From Paenibacillus sp. FSL K6-0276 (lineage in GTDB: Bacteria > Bacillota > Bacilli > Paenibacillales > Paenibacillaceae), in contig NZ_CP150276.1 in NCBI RefSeq assembly GCF_037977235.1, positions 4,092,001-4,156,000 of the forward strand: a stretch of 64,000 nucleotides of DNA, given 5' to 3'. This document shows, piece by piece, positions 42,930 through 52,890 of the stretch (position 1 is the stretch's first letter; every line of letters starts with the position of its first letter). The position numbers were made by a program, and so were the translations under genes. The notes beneath the pieces were generated by a model that was not told where the DNA came from, made no database searches, and saw only the letters and a list, made by a program, of their open reading frames with translations.

Positions 42930-42964
42930 AAAAAAACCATCCCGCCGTAGCTGGGATGGGGATG
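42928..42964 (-). terminator. Terminator of the purT-GNAT unit
   Basis: CCATCCC-GCCGTAGCT-GGGATGG is a perfect seven-pair stem; on the minus strand it is followed by TTTTTTTT. It is about 20 bases after the GNAT stop codon. Confidence 0.9.
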
Positions 42965-42981
42965 ATCGGAACCTATAAGTA

Positions 42982-43446
42982 TTATAGCAACGCTTTGTTA
43001 AAGCGATAACCTGCTGTTTTTTCGAAACCTAGATGACGATAAAAAGCACGTGCCGGTGCGCGCTCTACGCGGTTACCACTTCTCAAGAAGAGCTGACAGC
43101 AACCTTGCTCACGTGCCCATTCTTCTGCTGCGGCCACAAGTCTTTTACCGAGTCCGTTTCCTCTGAGTTCTTCTGATACGATAAGTGCAGTAATCTCAGT
43201 GATACAATCTGTCTGTTTGTAATACGAGATTACCTGTCTAAGACCGACCATTCCCACAACTTCATTGTTTAGTTCTGCAACAAGCGTGCATTGGAGATGG
43301 TTATTCTCCATGCTTTCGAGTCTCTCTTTCATCACGCTAAGCGTTGTTGGATAGCCGAATTCCCGCAGAAGCGCTGTAACTCTCTCCAGATCATTCAAGC
43401 CGCATTTGCGAATTTCCAGTACAGGTGCCATGGTACTACTGTTCAT
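42982..43446 (-). CDS. GNAT family N-acetyltransferase
   Basis: A 154-residue single GNAT domain. Recognisable elements are the N-terminal [20 protein letters not shown], the acetyl-CoA site [20 protein letters not shown] and the terminal motif [18 protein letters not shown] with the usual Tyr. The start is ATG 43446, nine bases after GGAGG; it overlaps the purT stop codon by eleven bases, so the two genes are translationally coupled. Acetylation target unknown; coupling to purT does not by itself suggest a purine-related role. Confidence 0.9.
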   Translation of the reverse strand: MNSSTMAPVLEIRKCGLNDLERVTALLREFGYPTTLSVMKERLESMENNHLQCTLVAELNNEVVGMVGLRQVISYYKQTDCITEITALIVSEELRGNGLGKRLVAAAEEWAREQGCCQLFLRSGNRVERAPARAFYRHLGFEKTAGYRFNKALL

Positions 43447-44626
43447 CCTCATATACCTCCACTTTTAGCATAGACGCTGCCTGCTTGGCTACCGTCCGCG
43501 CGATTTCCACATCTTCCGCCGCACTTAACGCCACTGCCATCCGCCGCCCAGGACGGACTTCTGGTTTACCAAATACCCGAACCTGAGTCCTAGGTAACTC
43601 CAAAGCTTCACCAATTCCGGTCACAACAAAAGCTCGTCCTTCTCCATCAGCCTTCAACGTAGCTGAGGCACCTGGTGTCAATAATTGTACTGACTGGACT
43701 GGAAAACCAAGAATAGCTCTGACATGCACTGCAAATTGAGATAAATCCTGCGTCGCCATCGTCACCATCCCCGTATCATGAGGTCTAGGTGACACTTCAC
43801 TAAACAATACGCCTCGATCCGTCAAGAAAAGTTCCACTCCAAAAATACCGAAACCTCCGAGCTGATCGGTAACTGCTTTAGCAATAGACTGAGCTTCATC
43901 CAGAAGTTCCGGCTTCATAAAGTGAGGCTGCCATGATTCGACATAATCCCCATCTTTCTGAATATGCCCAATAGGTGGACAAAATATCGTGCCAGACACG
44001 GACCTTACCGTCAAGAGTGTAATCTCGCTCTCAAAGGTAACGAAAGCCTCCACGATAACTCGAGTTCCTTTGGCTCTCGCTCCATCCAAAGCAGTGTTCC
44101 AGCATTCTTCCGCATCCTCAGGTCTTTTGCAAACACTTTGACCTTTACCGGAAGAACTCATAATCGGCTTGATGACACAAGGAGTGCCTAGTTCTGCAAC
44201 GGCTTGATGCAGTTCTTCCAGACTATCTGCAAAACGATAATCCGCTGTTGGCAATCCAAGTTCTTCAGCAGCAAGTCGGCGAATGCCTTCTCTGTCCATG
44301 GTCAGACGAGCCGCTCGTGCGGTCGGAACAACGAAGAAACCTTCCTCTTCAAGCTCTTGAAGAGCATGAGTGGCGATTGCTTCAATCTCCGGAACAATAA
44401 CATCCGGTTTCTCTGAGCGAATAAGCGTTTTAAGCGCCTCTGCGTCCAGCATATCAATAACATGTGAACGATGAGCTACACCCATCGCTGGTGCATCGCT
44501 ATAACGGTCTACAGCTACAGTCTCTACGCCAAGACGTTGAGCTTCGATTATGACTTCCTTACCCAGTTCCCCGCTGCCCAGCAGCAGCAGCTTGCGGCTT
44601 TGAGCTGAAAAAGGAGCTCCCCACAT
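43436..44626 (-). CDS. purT: Formate-dependent GAR transformylase (PurT)
   Basis: A 396-residue ATP-grasp enzyme that makes formylglycinamide ribonucleotide from GAR, formate and ATP in purine synthesis, an alternative to folate-dependent PurN. It has the N-terminal substrate domain [23 protein letters not shown]-grasp elements [18 protein letters not shown] and [20 protein letters not shown], a [20 protein letters not shown] metal-binding strand and [15 protein letters not shown]. The start is ATG 44626 with AGAGGT eleven bases upstream; a TTG four codons earlier directly abuts that site. A PurBox-like sequence lies upstream. Confidence 0.94.
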   Translation of the reverse strand: MWGAPFSAQSRKLLLLGSGELGKEVIIEAQRLGVETVAVDRYSDAPAMGVAHRSHVIDMLDAEALKTLIRSEKPDVIVPEIEAIATHALQELEEEGFFVVPTARAARLTMDREGIRRLAAEELGLPTADYRFADSLEELHQAVAELGTPCVIKPIMSSSGKGQSVCKRPEDAEECWNTALDGARAKGTRVIVEAFVTFESEITLLTVRSVSGTIFCPPIGHIQKDGDYVESWQPHFMKPELLDEAQSIAKAVTDQLGGFGIFGVELFLTDRGVLFSEVSPRPHDTGMVTMATQDLSQFAVHVRAILGFPVQSVQLLTPGASATLKADGEGRAFVVTGIGEALELPRTQVRVFGKPEVRPGRRMAVALSAAEDVEIARTVAKQAASMLKVEVYEDEQ

Positions 44627-44680
44627 TGTCGATTTCAACCTCTTTCGGCAAATTGACTATCTCGTTTCCATAAATTTCTG

Positions 44681-44693
44681 AAAACGGAACAGT
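44681..44693. promoter_or_regulatory. PurBox-like sequence upstream of purT
   Basis: AAAACGGAACAGT matches 11 of 13 positions of the PurR PurBox AWWWCCGAACWWT. It is 55-67 bases before the purT start. A second box at the usual spacing is not convincing, so PurR control is only possible. Confidence 0.3.
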
Positions 44694-44775
44694 TTCATTG
44701 TATATTTTCAGGCTTCTTTATTTTCATCCATCATAAGCCAGATTGCAAGCGTTCTTCGACAATTTCCTACAAATT

Positions 44776-47700
44776 TCAAAGATCTTTGTCCAATATATCA
44801 ACGAAAGATTGTTCCAAGAGGGATAATTGGTGGCCTAACTGACCCCAATGATCTGCGGATTCACCCCCTTTAAGGAGATCCAGCATCGCTTTCTCTTGCT
44901 CCGCTAACCCCTCTTGCAAATGCTCTGCAGCAGACTTCAGCTCTCTGACGACGCATTCGACATAATGTGCAAGCAACTTTTTCTTCTGCACTGCTGCCGC
45001 AAGATTAACAGCTTCTTTCACAAGAGGCTCCGCCACACCTTTGACTTGTTCCCGGCCAGCTCCTTCAAAGAAATACCGAGGGGATTTGAAATGTCCCCAT
45101 AAGGTTGACCATTCCACGGAGTGAAGCTGGCATTCCAGATCATTAGGAGAAGGCCAAGCTTCCTCTTCATACTCCATCAGATGGAACTCCTGAGTAGAGA
45201 AAAGCAGCTCAGAAGCAGCCGTTTCAGCAACTTCATGAACAAGTCTGCGCCCAGTACTCTCCAGTCGCAGTGTTGTCGCCCATAGCTCTTGCTCCAATTC
45301 ACGCTGAGTGGTACGCATCAGCTCCGCACCACAGGCAGAGAAGATAGCTTTTAAATTCCCTGCATCCTCACGCAGTAATGAGGGGTGGAAGGATTCTTGA
45401 AAATTCCTGGTGAAAGAGAAGCTAATCCGCTGACAGACGTGATAAATCAGCTCCTCACCTTCATGAACAAGATCCCTGTTAGGACGTTCCTCTATCTCCA
45501 AAAGGGATAGCCGCTTCATGGCTAACTGACGACGTTCTTGCAGTTCTTTTAATCCAGCTTCACGCTCGTTTGCCGCCATGGAAGCGAGATTCTGCCACTC
45601 TTCCGCCCGGCGGCGAACAGATGCGATACTCTCTGCAGCTGCGTTAAGTGAAAGCTTAGGAAGTTCATCTCCCGCGAAGCTGGACAAGGCTTGCTCAAAA
45701 TGATTGAAACGGGAAGCCTCATAGAGATCATAATTACGCTGAGTTTTACCTTCCAGAGCAAGCAAGCTGGACAGCGCATAGATTCTCGGAGAGCGTAAAC
45801 CACCCGCACGTAAATTTTGAGCGACATGTTCTCTTACTTCTTCCAGTTCATCTTCTCCTGAAGCAAGATCGGAAGCATTGATAATAAAGAACATTTTATC
45901 AAGTGCAAAGCTATCTTTAATTCGGCCCAGTTGTGCAAGCAGTCCTCTATCTGCTTTCGAAAAGGCGTGGTTGTAATAGGTAACAAAGCATATCGCGTCC
46001 GCATTTTTCATGTAATTAAAGGTTACGCCGGTATGACGAGCATGCAGTGAATCGGCTCCTGGTGTATCCACAAGTACAATCCCGCTCTCAGTCAAGGGAC
46101 AGGCATAGTACAAATCAATCCCCTGCACGAAACAGGCCCGGGTCTCTTCCGCAACAAGGCTTCGGTATTCTTCTAAATCAACGGTTCGCACCTTTCCTAA
46201 AAGGGGCTCGGCTTCAGCCCAACCAGCCGCTGCTGCCCGTAAAAATCCAGCATGCGGCAGCGCAGACGGATGAATTCCCCGGGCAGGCAAGCTTGCAAGT
46301 ACTGTTGTCCACGTATCCCGCTGAGGTTCGCCAATCTGCAGCACACTGAAGGAATGGCAGATGTCATCCCAGAAATCTGCCATAGTCTTCATCGTTACAA
46401 CCGCGCTGGCATGGCGGAAGTCTCCTTCCGGCGCCAATATGCGGTTGACCGCAGCCGTGGCGGGATGTGGAGACACGGGCAGCACTTCTTCGCCGAGCAA
46501 AGCGTTGGCGAAGGAGGACTTACCCGCGCTGAACGCACCGAACAGCGCTAGGGTAAAGCGGCCGCCGGCGAGATCCTCCGCCCGTGCGGCCAGACTCCGC
46601 GCCGCCGATGCCATCGCTGGCTCGCGGCGCAGCAGCTCTGCCGCAGCCGCCAGCGCGTCAGCGGCTGCGGATAGCCGGCGGCGTCCGCCCGCCGGCGAAG
46701 CCGTGCCCGCCGCCCAGCTTACGGCGGCGGCACTTCCAGCCGCGGCGCGCTGCGGCGGCGGGGTCTCCCGCGTGGCGGCGCTCTGCGCAGCCGCAAGCGG
46801 GGTTACCCTCACCTCCGGCAGGATGCCGGGGGTGAGGGGTCGGCGCGGCGGCAGCAGCGCCGCGAGCTCGTGCGCGCGGGCGTCCGCCGCGCGGTCAAGG
46901 GCGGCTAGCGCGGCTACGGCGCGCGCCTGCCGCGTAAGGGCCTGTTCGCGGCGCTGGAGTTCCGCGCGCCGCTCCTCCATGAGCGGTGGCAGCTTCGCTA
47001 ACAGCTCATCGCTCACCAATAACGCGGCGCGGCGGAACTGGCTCTTCAAATCTGCCGCAAGTGTGCGGCAGAAATTGAGCAGCGCCTCGCCACTATAGCC
47101 CATTCCCGGCTTAACTGCAGCCGCCAGCCACTCCTGGCTCATCGCCGGGAAGCCTTGCTTCAGAGTCGTCTCTGCCTCCTCTGCCCACACCCCGAGACTC
47201 TCCGCCCAATCACGTACCAGCTGAATCAAATGCCATTCCAGCTGGGCGGAAACCTCTCGGGTCAACAGTCCTTGCCAGACTGCCAGTCGTTTACTTTGTT
47301 CCTTCTCCCGCCGAGCAGCCGTAGAGAAAAACCCTAACCGAAACGTTGGGCTGACACTCTCCATATAGCTTCCCGATGCCTCTCGTACATCCGCAGGCAT
47401 TAGATTAGCATTGTTAAGTAAGGTGTCGAGACCACTTCGCAAGCTCGCTCGCGACAGCTGAGGCAACTCCTCAAGTCGTGCCTGCTCTTCTTCCAGTGAT
47501 TTCAGTTCAAACGTCACAGTCTCTGCATCTGTACCATCTAGTTCTTCAAGGAGAGTGCCTCTTTCCTCCTGCTGATCTTCACGGAATGCAGTTAAAGAAG
47601 AATCTGCTGTATGGTGGATGGAACGAGACAGGCTATATTGAAGAAGTTGTTCCCTATGTTCCAACAGTTCGGTTATAACGCTGAGCAGATTATCCCAATG

Positions 47701-48462
47701 ATTAAGTGAATGCTCTTTCTTTTTGAGAGAGGTGAACAAAATTCCTGCACAATGAATCCCCCATTGTTCAAAAGCATTTTCAAGTTGACGTTTATATTCC
47801 TCAATAGAAATTTCTTGTTCCCGGTGCTTGTCGATCTGATTAACAATGAGATACAACGGTTTACCCCAGTCACTAAGATTTTTGGCAAAAGCCAAATTAT
47901 TCTCTGACTGTACATGGTTATAGTCCATTACATAGAATACGACATCAGCCAAATGCAGCGCTGAGCGAGTCGCCGCCTGATGGCCATCATCCGTAGAATC
48001 CACCCCAGGCGTATCCAATAGAACACCATGCTTGCCTAGCAGTGGAATCTCATTCCATACTTCAATGGCGGAATAATCTCCGCCATTTCGACAGTATTCC
48101 TGTAATCTTTCTGGTGTTGTCTCTATAGGAGCAGGTTCATTTTCACTTCCCTCAACCCTAGGATAGATAAGTACTCGTGGAGCCCCGCTGCGAATAGAAA
48201 CTATATTGGCACTAGTCGGCACAGGTCCGGATGGCAGTACTGAGCTGCCGCATAGAAGGTTGATCATACTAGATTTACCTGCCGAAAAATGTCCACAAAA
48301 AGCAAGGGTTAGTTCATTCCCACCCTCTTTATTTTGTAAATCTTCATATATACGTTCAGATCCCTCATCACCCCAGCGGTGCATTAATCCTCGCAACTGG
48401 AAAAGCAGCGATGCTGTTTCATTTAATGTCTCTTTCTGGATTCTAATCTGTTCCGCTCTCAC
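44776..48462 (-). CDS. dynA: Double-GTPase bacterial dynamin (DynA-like)
   Basis: A 1228-residue membrane-remodelling GTPase made of two fused dynamin-like units, as in B. subtilis DynA (about 1190 residues), which tethers and fuses membranes and protects against phage and membrane damage. Unit 1 (from residue ~50) has P-loop GHFSAGKSSMINLL, switch DTPGVDSTDDGH and base motif NQIDKH. Unit 2 (from residue ~650) has GAFSAGKSSFANALL, DTPGADSLHARHT and NASDLAS. Between them is an Ala/Arg-rich helical linker coded by very G+C-rich DNA. The start is GTG 48462 after GGAGGTGGAGAG. Monocistronic by context. Confidence 0.93.
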   Translation of the reverse strand: MRAEQIRIQKETLNETASLLFQLRGLMHRWGDEGSERIYEDLQNKEGGNELTLAFCGHFSAGKSSMINLLCGSSVLPSGPVPTSANIVSIRSGAPRVLIYPRVEGSENEPAPIETTPERLQEYCRNGGDYSAIEVWNEIPLLGKHGVLLDTPGVDSTDDGHQAATRSALHLADVVFYVMDYNHVQSENNLAFAKNLSDWGKPLYLIVNQIDKHREQEISIEEYKRQLENAFEQWGIHCAGILFTSLKKKEHSLNHWDNLLSVITELLEHREQLLQYSLSRSIHHTADSSLTAFREDQQEERGTLLEELDGTDAETVTFELKSLEEEQARLEELPQLSRASLRSGLDTLLNNANLMPADVREASGSYMESVSPTFRLGFFSTAARREKEQSKRLAVWQGLLTREVSAQLEWHLIQLVRDWAESLGVWAEEAETTLKQGFPAMSQEWLAAAVKPGMGYSGEALLNFCRTLAADLKSQFRRAALLVSDELLAKLPPLMEERRAELQRREQALTRQARAVAALAALDRAADARAHELAALLPPRRPLTPGILPEVRVTPLAAAQSAATRETPPPQRAAAGSAAAVSWAAGTASPAGGRRRLSAAADALAAAAELLRREPAMASAARSLAARAEDLAGGRFTLALFGAFSAGKSSFANALLGEEVLPVSPHPATAAVNRILAPEGDFRHASAVVTMKTMADFWDDICHSFSVLQIGEPQRDTWTTVLASLPARGIHPSALPHAGFLRAAAAGWAEAEPLLGKVRTVDLEEYRSLVAEETRACFVQGIDLYYACPLTESGIVLVDTPGADSLHARHTGVTFNYMKNADAICFVTYYNHAFSKADRGLLAQLGRIKDSFALDKMFFIINASDLASGEDELEEVREHVAQNLRAGGLRSPRIYALSSLLALEGKTQRNYDLYEASRFNHFEQALSSFAGDELPKLSLNAAAESIASVRRRAEEWQNLASMAANEREAGLKELQERRQLAMKRLSLLEIEERPNRDLVHEGEELIYHVCQRISFSFTRNFQESFHPSLLREDAGNLKAIFSACGAELMRTTQRELEQELWATTLRLESTGRRLVHEVAETAASELLFSTQEFHLMEYEEEAWPSPNDLECQLHSVEWSTLWGHFKSPRYFFEGAGREQVKGVAEPLVKEAVNLAAAVQKKKLLAHYVECVVRELKSAAEHLQEGLAEQEKAMLDLLKGGESADHWGQLGHQLSLLEQSFVDILDKDL

Positions 48463-48544
48463 TGACTCTCCACCTCCACTGTTACCATCTAATCATGCTC
48501 TGAACTTAACCCATTCATGAATACTAATTCAGACTCTTTTTTAA

Positions 48545-48645
48545 ATATAAGAAAGTATAAGTTTCACATTATACTTTATCCTTATATTTCTCGCTTAAAC
48601 GCTTACCGCCCTTATAAGGACACCGAAGGCGTTTATGCTTGTGCA
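48545..48645 (-). repeat. Interspersed element A, canonical copy
   Basis: Read on the minus strand it has CATAAACGCCTTCGG, TCCTTATAAGGGCGGTAAGC and GTTTAAGCGAGAAATATAAG, and then the second hairpin AAGTATAA...TTATACTTTCTTATATTT. It is upstream of dynA and lies in inverse orientation to the other canonical copies. Confidence 0.75.
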
Positions 48646-48825
48646 ATGTTTATAAAGATGCAATTTCTGAGATGTAGCGCGGAACCCTTTTTATAAATAA
48701 TAATTACAGTTTATCACCACTTTGACACAAATTAAATACACACTACTTACAAAATAACCTATCATCTCCTACGAAATGAGGTTAATCAAACATCTTTCTG
48801 CTATTCTCGCTAAAGAAAGGAATTA
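48646..48825. other. Featureless intergenic stretch upstream of dynA
   Basis: About 180 A+T-rich bases between the repeat and the terminator of the small gene. No hairpin, operator or open frame with a ribosome binding site could be recognised. Confidence 0.4.
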
Positions 48826-48826
48826 C

Positions 48827-48866
48827 AAAAAAAAGGAGACAGCCCCTAGGGCCGACTCCTTTTCAG
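48827..48866 (-). terminator. Terminator of the nth unit
   Basis: AAAGGAG/CTCCTTT with inner GCCC-TA-GGGC; the minus strand runs into TTTTTTTT. It lies just after the stop of the 88-residue gene. Confidence 0.85.
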
Positions 48867-48878
48867 ATCACTTCTAAT

Positions 48879-49145
48879 TTATGCAGTTTCCGAAACAGGC
48901 AACAGAATTTCGAATACTTTTCCGTGTTGCAGAATAGTCAAACCACGAGCTTTATCTCTCATTACGACAACCTCTGGTTTCACTGACATACGCTCAAAAT
49001 AATGTTCAGGAACTTCACCGGAATGACTGATCGTGATACCCTCTACTTCTTGCTCTTCGTTCTCTTCTAGCGGGCTTTCCACTACGCGGTCAAAAATATC
49101 CGAGAACACTTCAAAATTATCTGTGTATACAGAAATGCATTTCAT
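48879..49145 (-). CDS. Small conserved protein of unknown function downstream of nth
   Basis: An 88-residue cytoplasmic protein. It begins MKCISVYTDNFEVFSDIFDR and has an acidic centre (LEENEEQEVEGITISHSG) and a C-terminal strand-rich block (PEVVVMRDKARGLTILQHG). ATG 49145 is chosen over a longer frame to 49208 because that frame runs into the nth coding region and GAGGATGGGATAGAG precedes the ATG. It is 25 bases after the nth stop, so both are one transcript. The sequence looks well conserved and not degenerate, but I cannot assign a function. Confidence 0.75.
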   Translation of the reverse strand: MKCISVYTDNFEVFSDIFDRVVESPLEENEEQEVEGITISHSGEVPEHYFERMSVKPEVVVMRDKARGLTILQHGKVFEILLPVSETA

Positions 49146-49170
49146 CTCTATCCCATCCTCTTCTTCAACT

Positions 49171-49851
49171 CTAACTTTTTGACGTATGCTCTTTAGCTTT
49201 CCTGACAACAGCTGTTTTCATACGTTTTTTGCCCTCTCGACATACATCAAGGAGCGGACAAACTTGACATTTTGGGTTCTGTGCCTTGCAGTGATATCGT
49301 CCGAAAAAGATAAGCCGGTGATGCGTGATCGTCCATTCGTCACGTGGCACAGCCTTCATCAGCTTCTTTTCCACTTCCAGCACAGAATCTTTCCAGCCTG
49401 CTAATGCAAGTCGTTTAGCAACCCTCTCCACATGCGTGTCCACTGCAATGGCAGGAACTCCAAAAGCGTTGGATACTACTACGTTTGCAGTTTTACGACC
49501 TACACCGGGTAAAGTTACAAGCAAGTCATGAGCCTCAGGCACCTCGCCACCATACTGTTCTATGAGTATAGAGCATAGGCTTTGGATATGCTTAGCTTTG
49601 TTACGATATAAGCCGATGCGCCGGATATCCCCCTCCAATTCCTCCAGCGGTACAGAAATATAATCGATGGGGGCTTTGTACTTTTGGAACAGGTCCTCGG
49701 TCACTTTGTTCACCGTTGCATCCGTACATTGGGCTGATAACAGCACCGCTATCGTTAATTCAAAAGCGTTACTGTGATTGAGCTCGCAATGTGCATCAGG
49801 GAACAAGTCTCCAATCGTATCCAAAATGTGGCGGACCTCTGCAACTTTCAT
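49171..49851 (-). CDS. nth: Endonuclease III
   Basis: A 226-residue base-excision repair enzyme removing oxidised pyrimidines and cleaving abasic sites. The helix-hairpin-helix LPGVGRKTANVVVSNAFG contains the catalytic Lys, and the catalytic Asp is in AIAVDTHVERVAKRLAL. The 4Fe-4S cluster motif CKAQNPKCQVCPLLDVC has the exact C-x6-C-x2-C-x5-C spacing. The N-terminal ELTIAVLLSAQCTDATVNKV is also diagnostic. ATG 49851 follows GGAGGGGACACT. First gene of a two-gene unit. Confidence 0.96.
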   Translation of the reverse strand: MKVAEVRHILDTIGDLFPDAHCELNHSNAFELTIAVLLSAQCTDATVNKVTEDLFQKYKAPIDYISVPLEELEGDIRRIGLYRNKAKHIQSLCSILIEQYGGEVPEAHDLLVTLPGVGRKTANVVVSNAFGVPAIAVDTHVERVAKRLALAGWKDSVLEVEKKLMKAVPRDEWTITHHRLIFFGRYHCKAQNPKCQVCPLLDVCREGKKRMKTAVVRKAKEHTSKS

Positions 49852-49914
49852 AGTGTCCCCTCCACGGAGCGATTACGCTCAGTAAAACCTACACGAGCGT
49901 GTCCTCTCAAATGT

Positions 49915-50002
49915 AAAGAAATATAAGCAAAGTCTGTATTATAACGTATGGTTTCATACATTTCAAGAAAATACAATACTAATACGCTCTTATATTTCAA
50001 AA
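49915..50002 (+). repeat. Possible relic of element A
   Basis: AAATATAAG (49920) and CTTATATTT (49990) form the same outer arms as the second hairpin of element A, but the interior has changed and hairpin 1 is missing. It sits downstream of the SLH gene and upstream of nth. Assignment is weak. Confidence 0.35.
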
Positions 50003-50043
50003 AAAACGTCTTGACGCAGGCAAAGCCCCTGTGTCAAGACGGT
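50003..50043 (-). terminator. Terminator of the SLH-protein gene
   Basis: CGTCTTGACGCAGG and CCTGTGTCAAGACG pair with one G-U around CAAAGCC. On the minus strand TTTTTTTT follows. Confidence 0.92.
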
Positions 50044-50070
50044 GATTCACTCGGAAATCCACCATTGCTA

Positions 50071-52803
50071 CTATTGTTTCACAATTTCAACCACGATATC
50101 ATTATTGAAATACATTATAATATTATCATTTTCTTTCAGAGATTGCACGGATAATGTCGTATCCCCTTGATGAATATATACATTTGAAGCAAGTGTGAAC
50201 TGATACTTATCGCTCAGATTAGCTCTTTTAGTCACCAATGAGTTCGTCGTACTGTCATAGCGAGAGAATGAACGAGTTAGCTGAGGTAACACACGAATGA
50301 CTGTGGCTCCATCCGTATCTTTCCGAATCTCCACTCTGTCCGCTGTTGTTAAGTTACTAAGAGCAGTTGTTGTCGCGCCATCACGAATGATTCTAATTCC
50401 ACCGCTTACAGCAAAGTTTTGTGCTGCACCAGCATACTCTTTTACAACCAAACTATTCGCTGCAGCATCGACTGAACTAATCTGGCCCGTTGTAAGCTTA
50501 ACTGTCTGAATAGCGAGTGGAGTGCTTCCATCAAAGGTCACATTAAGAAAATCTCCCGATTTCACAGCTGTTAGCTTAATGCTCTCGCCAGCTTCATTTG
50601 TTATTGGAAGTACAGCAGTATTGATCTCACTTGTTCCACCGTTCCATTTAACACTCAAACGGTTGGTTCCGGCATTAACAGTTGCTGCTTCAACTTGTAA
50701 AGCTGTCTTCACTTTCAGTACTGCAATGATATCCTGGCCAGTTGTCAGTGAGGCTGTCACATTACTACCAACAGGAACATCACTTAAAGTTGGACTAGTC
50801 TTACCAAAGAGATCAATTAATTGTGGATAAGGCATCGTTAAAGTTTGCCCATCATTAAGCTTCAATACAATAGTTCTCGAGGAAGAATTAACAGCAGTCA
50901 AGGTTCCTTCATACTTTGTGACAATTTCCAACGATAAAGCCCGTTGTCCTATAGCTTTTACATTTACTTTACGGTTCTCAATAAGTTTCGTACCGATATT
51001 AGTTAAGTTAGGAAGTGCACCTTCAATCAACAACTTTGTTTTCTCATCCAACTGAACGACATGAGCCTTTTTATCAGTATCCATAACTGTCAACAGCTGC
51101 GTTTTAGTATTATAATCAATAACCGTCGCTCCACTAAACTGATCAATTTGACGGCTTAACACTTCAATTTTTGTGACTTGATCACTGCTGTTCAGCGTAA
51201 GCTGAATTTTGTCCCCACCTACTGCATCAGCTATAAGATCATCCGCCACAGCGCCGCTCATGTTCGGAATGACAATAGCTGGCTTAGTACCTAGCAGCTT
51301 AACTTCACGAGTTCCGTCCGCTTTTTTATAAACAACTGTTGAACTGGTCAGTTCTGTAAGTACACCCTGAACGGTCCGTTCAATACCCTCTGTCACTTCT
51401 ACAGAACGTATCACATTTTCTTTAACCGTATATTTGACAGCAGAACCTGTCTTCAATTCTGCAGGCTGCAACACGGATGCTTGGTAAGTAAATAATGAAG
51501 TTCCATCCTCCCATTTAAAGGTTTCCACCGTACCAGCAGCATTCTTAAAAGTAATGCTTTTACCAGTAAGATCTACACTTTGAATGGTGCCTGTTGTTGT
51601 TTTGTTAACCACCCCTGAAGTTACTTGAACCTTGACTACTTTATGTGATCCACTATACGTCTCGCGCTGCAACGTAACTACACTGTCTGCTACCAGCAAA
51701 GCAGGTTCAATTGGAGTCCCATTCGCATCTACAAAGGTAGTCGTTTCATCATAGTAATATTCAGTAAAGCCAGTAGCTGATTTTAGCCATAGCTTATTAC
51801 CAGGAGCTACCATTGCAAAGTTTCCGGATAGGTTCTCAATTTGTTGTGTAGGATCAAGCACTTCAACATAGGCTGCATTATCTGCTGCTCCAATTACGGT
51901 AACCTTTGTGAAGGGCTGTATCTCACTTAAATTGATTCTGCTTTCAGAAGTGCTTGTATAGTAAGCGGTGTTAGCGCCTAAATTATATGTAGAAGACTTA
52001 CCGTTATTAAACACAGTCAGTTTTCCATCTTTCAATTGACTAATCGTTCCTGTGTAAGTGTTATCATATTCAAGGGTATTATGGGCTTCCGCCCGACTGA
52101 AAAAGGTAGCTAACTGAGCACGGGTCACAGCCCCTTGTGGATCAAAGCGATTACCGTCAAGACCATTGGCTAATTTTAGATTAACAGCAACGTTGATGTA
52201 CCCTCTCTTGTTTGCAGACACTTTAGCATCGTCAGCAAAGCCTGTCGGCTTACTAGCTGCTACAGTTGCATCTTCACTTTTTCCTAGTGCACGAATTAAC
52301 AGTTCAGCAATCCATTCGCGGGATGCTTTACGTTCTCCCCAAGAAGTCTTCAGATTATCAGGAGACATTTCCGTAGTTTTATCCAAAAGACCTTGTTGGA
52401 ACGCTAGAACAACATAGTTCTTGTAATAATTTGAAACCTTAAAATCAGTAGGTAAAGCTACAGCAGAAGAATTATCCACTTTATCCTGCAGCTTCATAAA
52501 CCGTAATGCCATAAGCACGGCTTCCTGCTGAGTTACAGAATCTCCCGGACGGAACAACCCATTATTTCCAACCACAATTCCTTGTGATGCTAGTTTATAA
52601 ATATGCTTTTCAGCCCAGAAGCCTGTCTTCACATCACTAAAAATCCCCACAGATTGTGTAGTGGTTGTTGCTCCTGTCGTAGCAGCGGTATCTGCAAATA
52701 CTGCGCTTGCACCACCAAAAATCATCGCTCCAGCCATAACAGCCGATACTGCTTTAGTAGAATAAGCCTTCAATGGACGTTTTGACCTTTTTTGCGCGGA
52801 CAA
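50071..52803 (-). CDS. S-layer homology (SLH) domain protein
   Basis: A 910-residue exported surface protein. A long signal peptide (KAVSAVMAGAMIFGGASAVF) is followed by three SLH motifs in residues ~55-240 (FSDVKTGFWAEKHIYKLASQ, NYYKNYVVLAFQQGLLDKTT, ANKRGYINVAVNLKLANGLD), which bind pyruvylated wall polymer. The remaining ~650 residues are beta-rich repeats with recurring KVTVIGA/TKIEVLSR and LTGKSITFK-like strands. The start is TTG 52803, nine bases after GAGAGGGG; a TTG nine codons earlier would overlap that site. It may be an S-layer or accessory wall protein. Confidence 0.9.
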   Translation of the reverse strand: MSAQKRSKRPLKAYSTKAVSAVMAGAMIFGGASAVFADTAATTGATTTTQSVGIFSDVKTGFWAEKHIYKLASQGIVVGNNGLFRPGDSVTQQEAVLMALRFMKLQDKVDNSSAVALPTDFKVSNYYKNYVVLAFQQGLLDKTTEMSPDNLKTSWGERKASREWIAELLIRALGKSEDATVAASKPTGFADDAKVSANKRGYINVAVNLKLANGLDGNRFDPQGAVTRAQLATFFSRAEAHNTLEYDNTYTGTISQLKDGKLTVFNNGKSSTYNLGANTAYYTSTSESRINLSEIQPFTKVTVIGAADNAAYVEVLDPTQQIENLSGNFAMVAPGNKLWLKSATGFTEYYYDETTTFVDANGTPIEPALLVADSVVTLQRETYSGSHKVVKVQVTSGVVNKTTTGTIQSVDLTGKSITFKNAAGTVETFKWEDGTSLFTYQASVLQPAELKTGSAVKYTVKENVIRSVEVTEGIERTVQGVLTELTSSTVVYKKADGTREVKLLGTKPAIVIPNMSGAVADDLIADAVGGDKIQLTLNSSDQVTKIEVLSRQIDQFSGATVIDYNTKTQLLTVMDTDKKAHVVQLDEKTKLLIEGALPNLTNIGTKLIENRKVNVKAIGQRALSLEIVTKYEGTLTAVNSSSRTIVLKLNDGQTLTMPYPQLIDLFGKTSPTLSDVPVGSNVTASLTTGQDIIAVLKVKTALQVEAATVNAGTNRLSVKWNGGTSEINTAVLPITNEAGESIKLTAVKSGDFLNVTFDGSTPLAIQTVKLTTGQISSVDAAANSLVVKEYAGAAQNFAVSGGIRIIRDGATTTALSNLTTADRVEIRKDTDGATVIRVLPQLTRSFSRYDSTTNSLVTKRANLSDKYQFTLASNVYIHQGDTTLSVQSLKENDNIIMYFNNDIVVEIVKQ

Positions 52804-52890
52804 TAGATTATTCCCCTCTCTATGACTCAAATAAATAGTATAATTAAAAATTCGTCAGTTAGACGCTTTATTCCTTTGTTGTAATATTAA

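Noticed and set aside
46361..47098. 245-residue open frame on the plus strand inside dynA
   Set aside because: It is a shadow of the G+C-rich linker region, where stop codons are rare on both strands. Composition is Ala/Ser/Arg low complexity.
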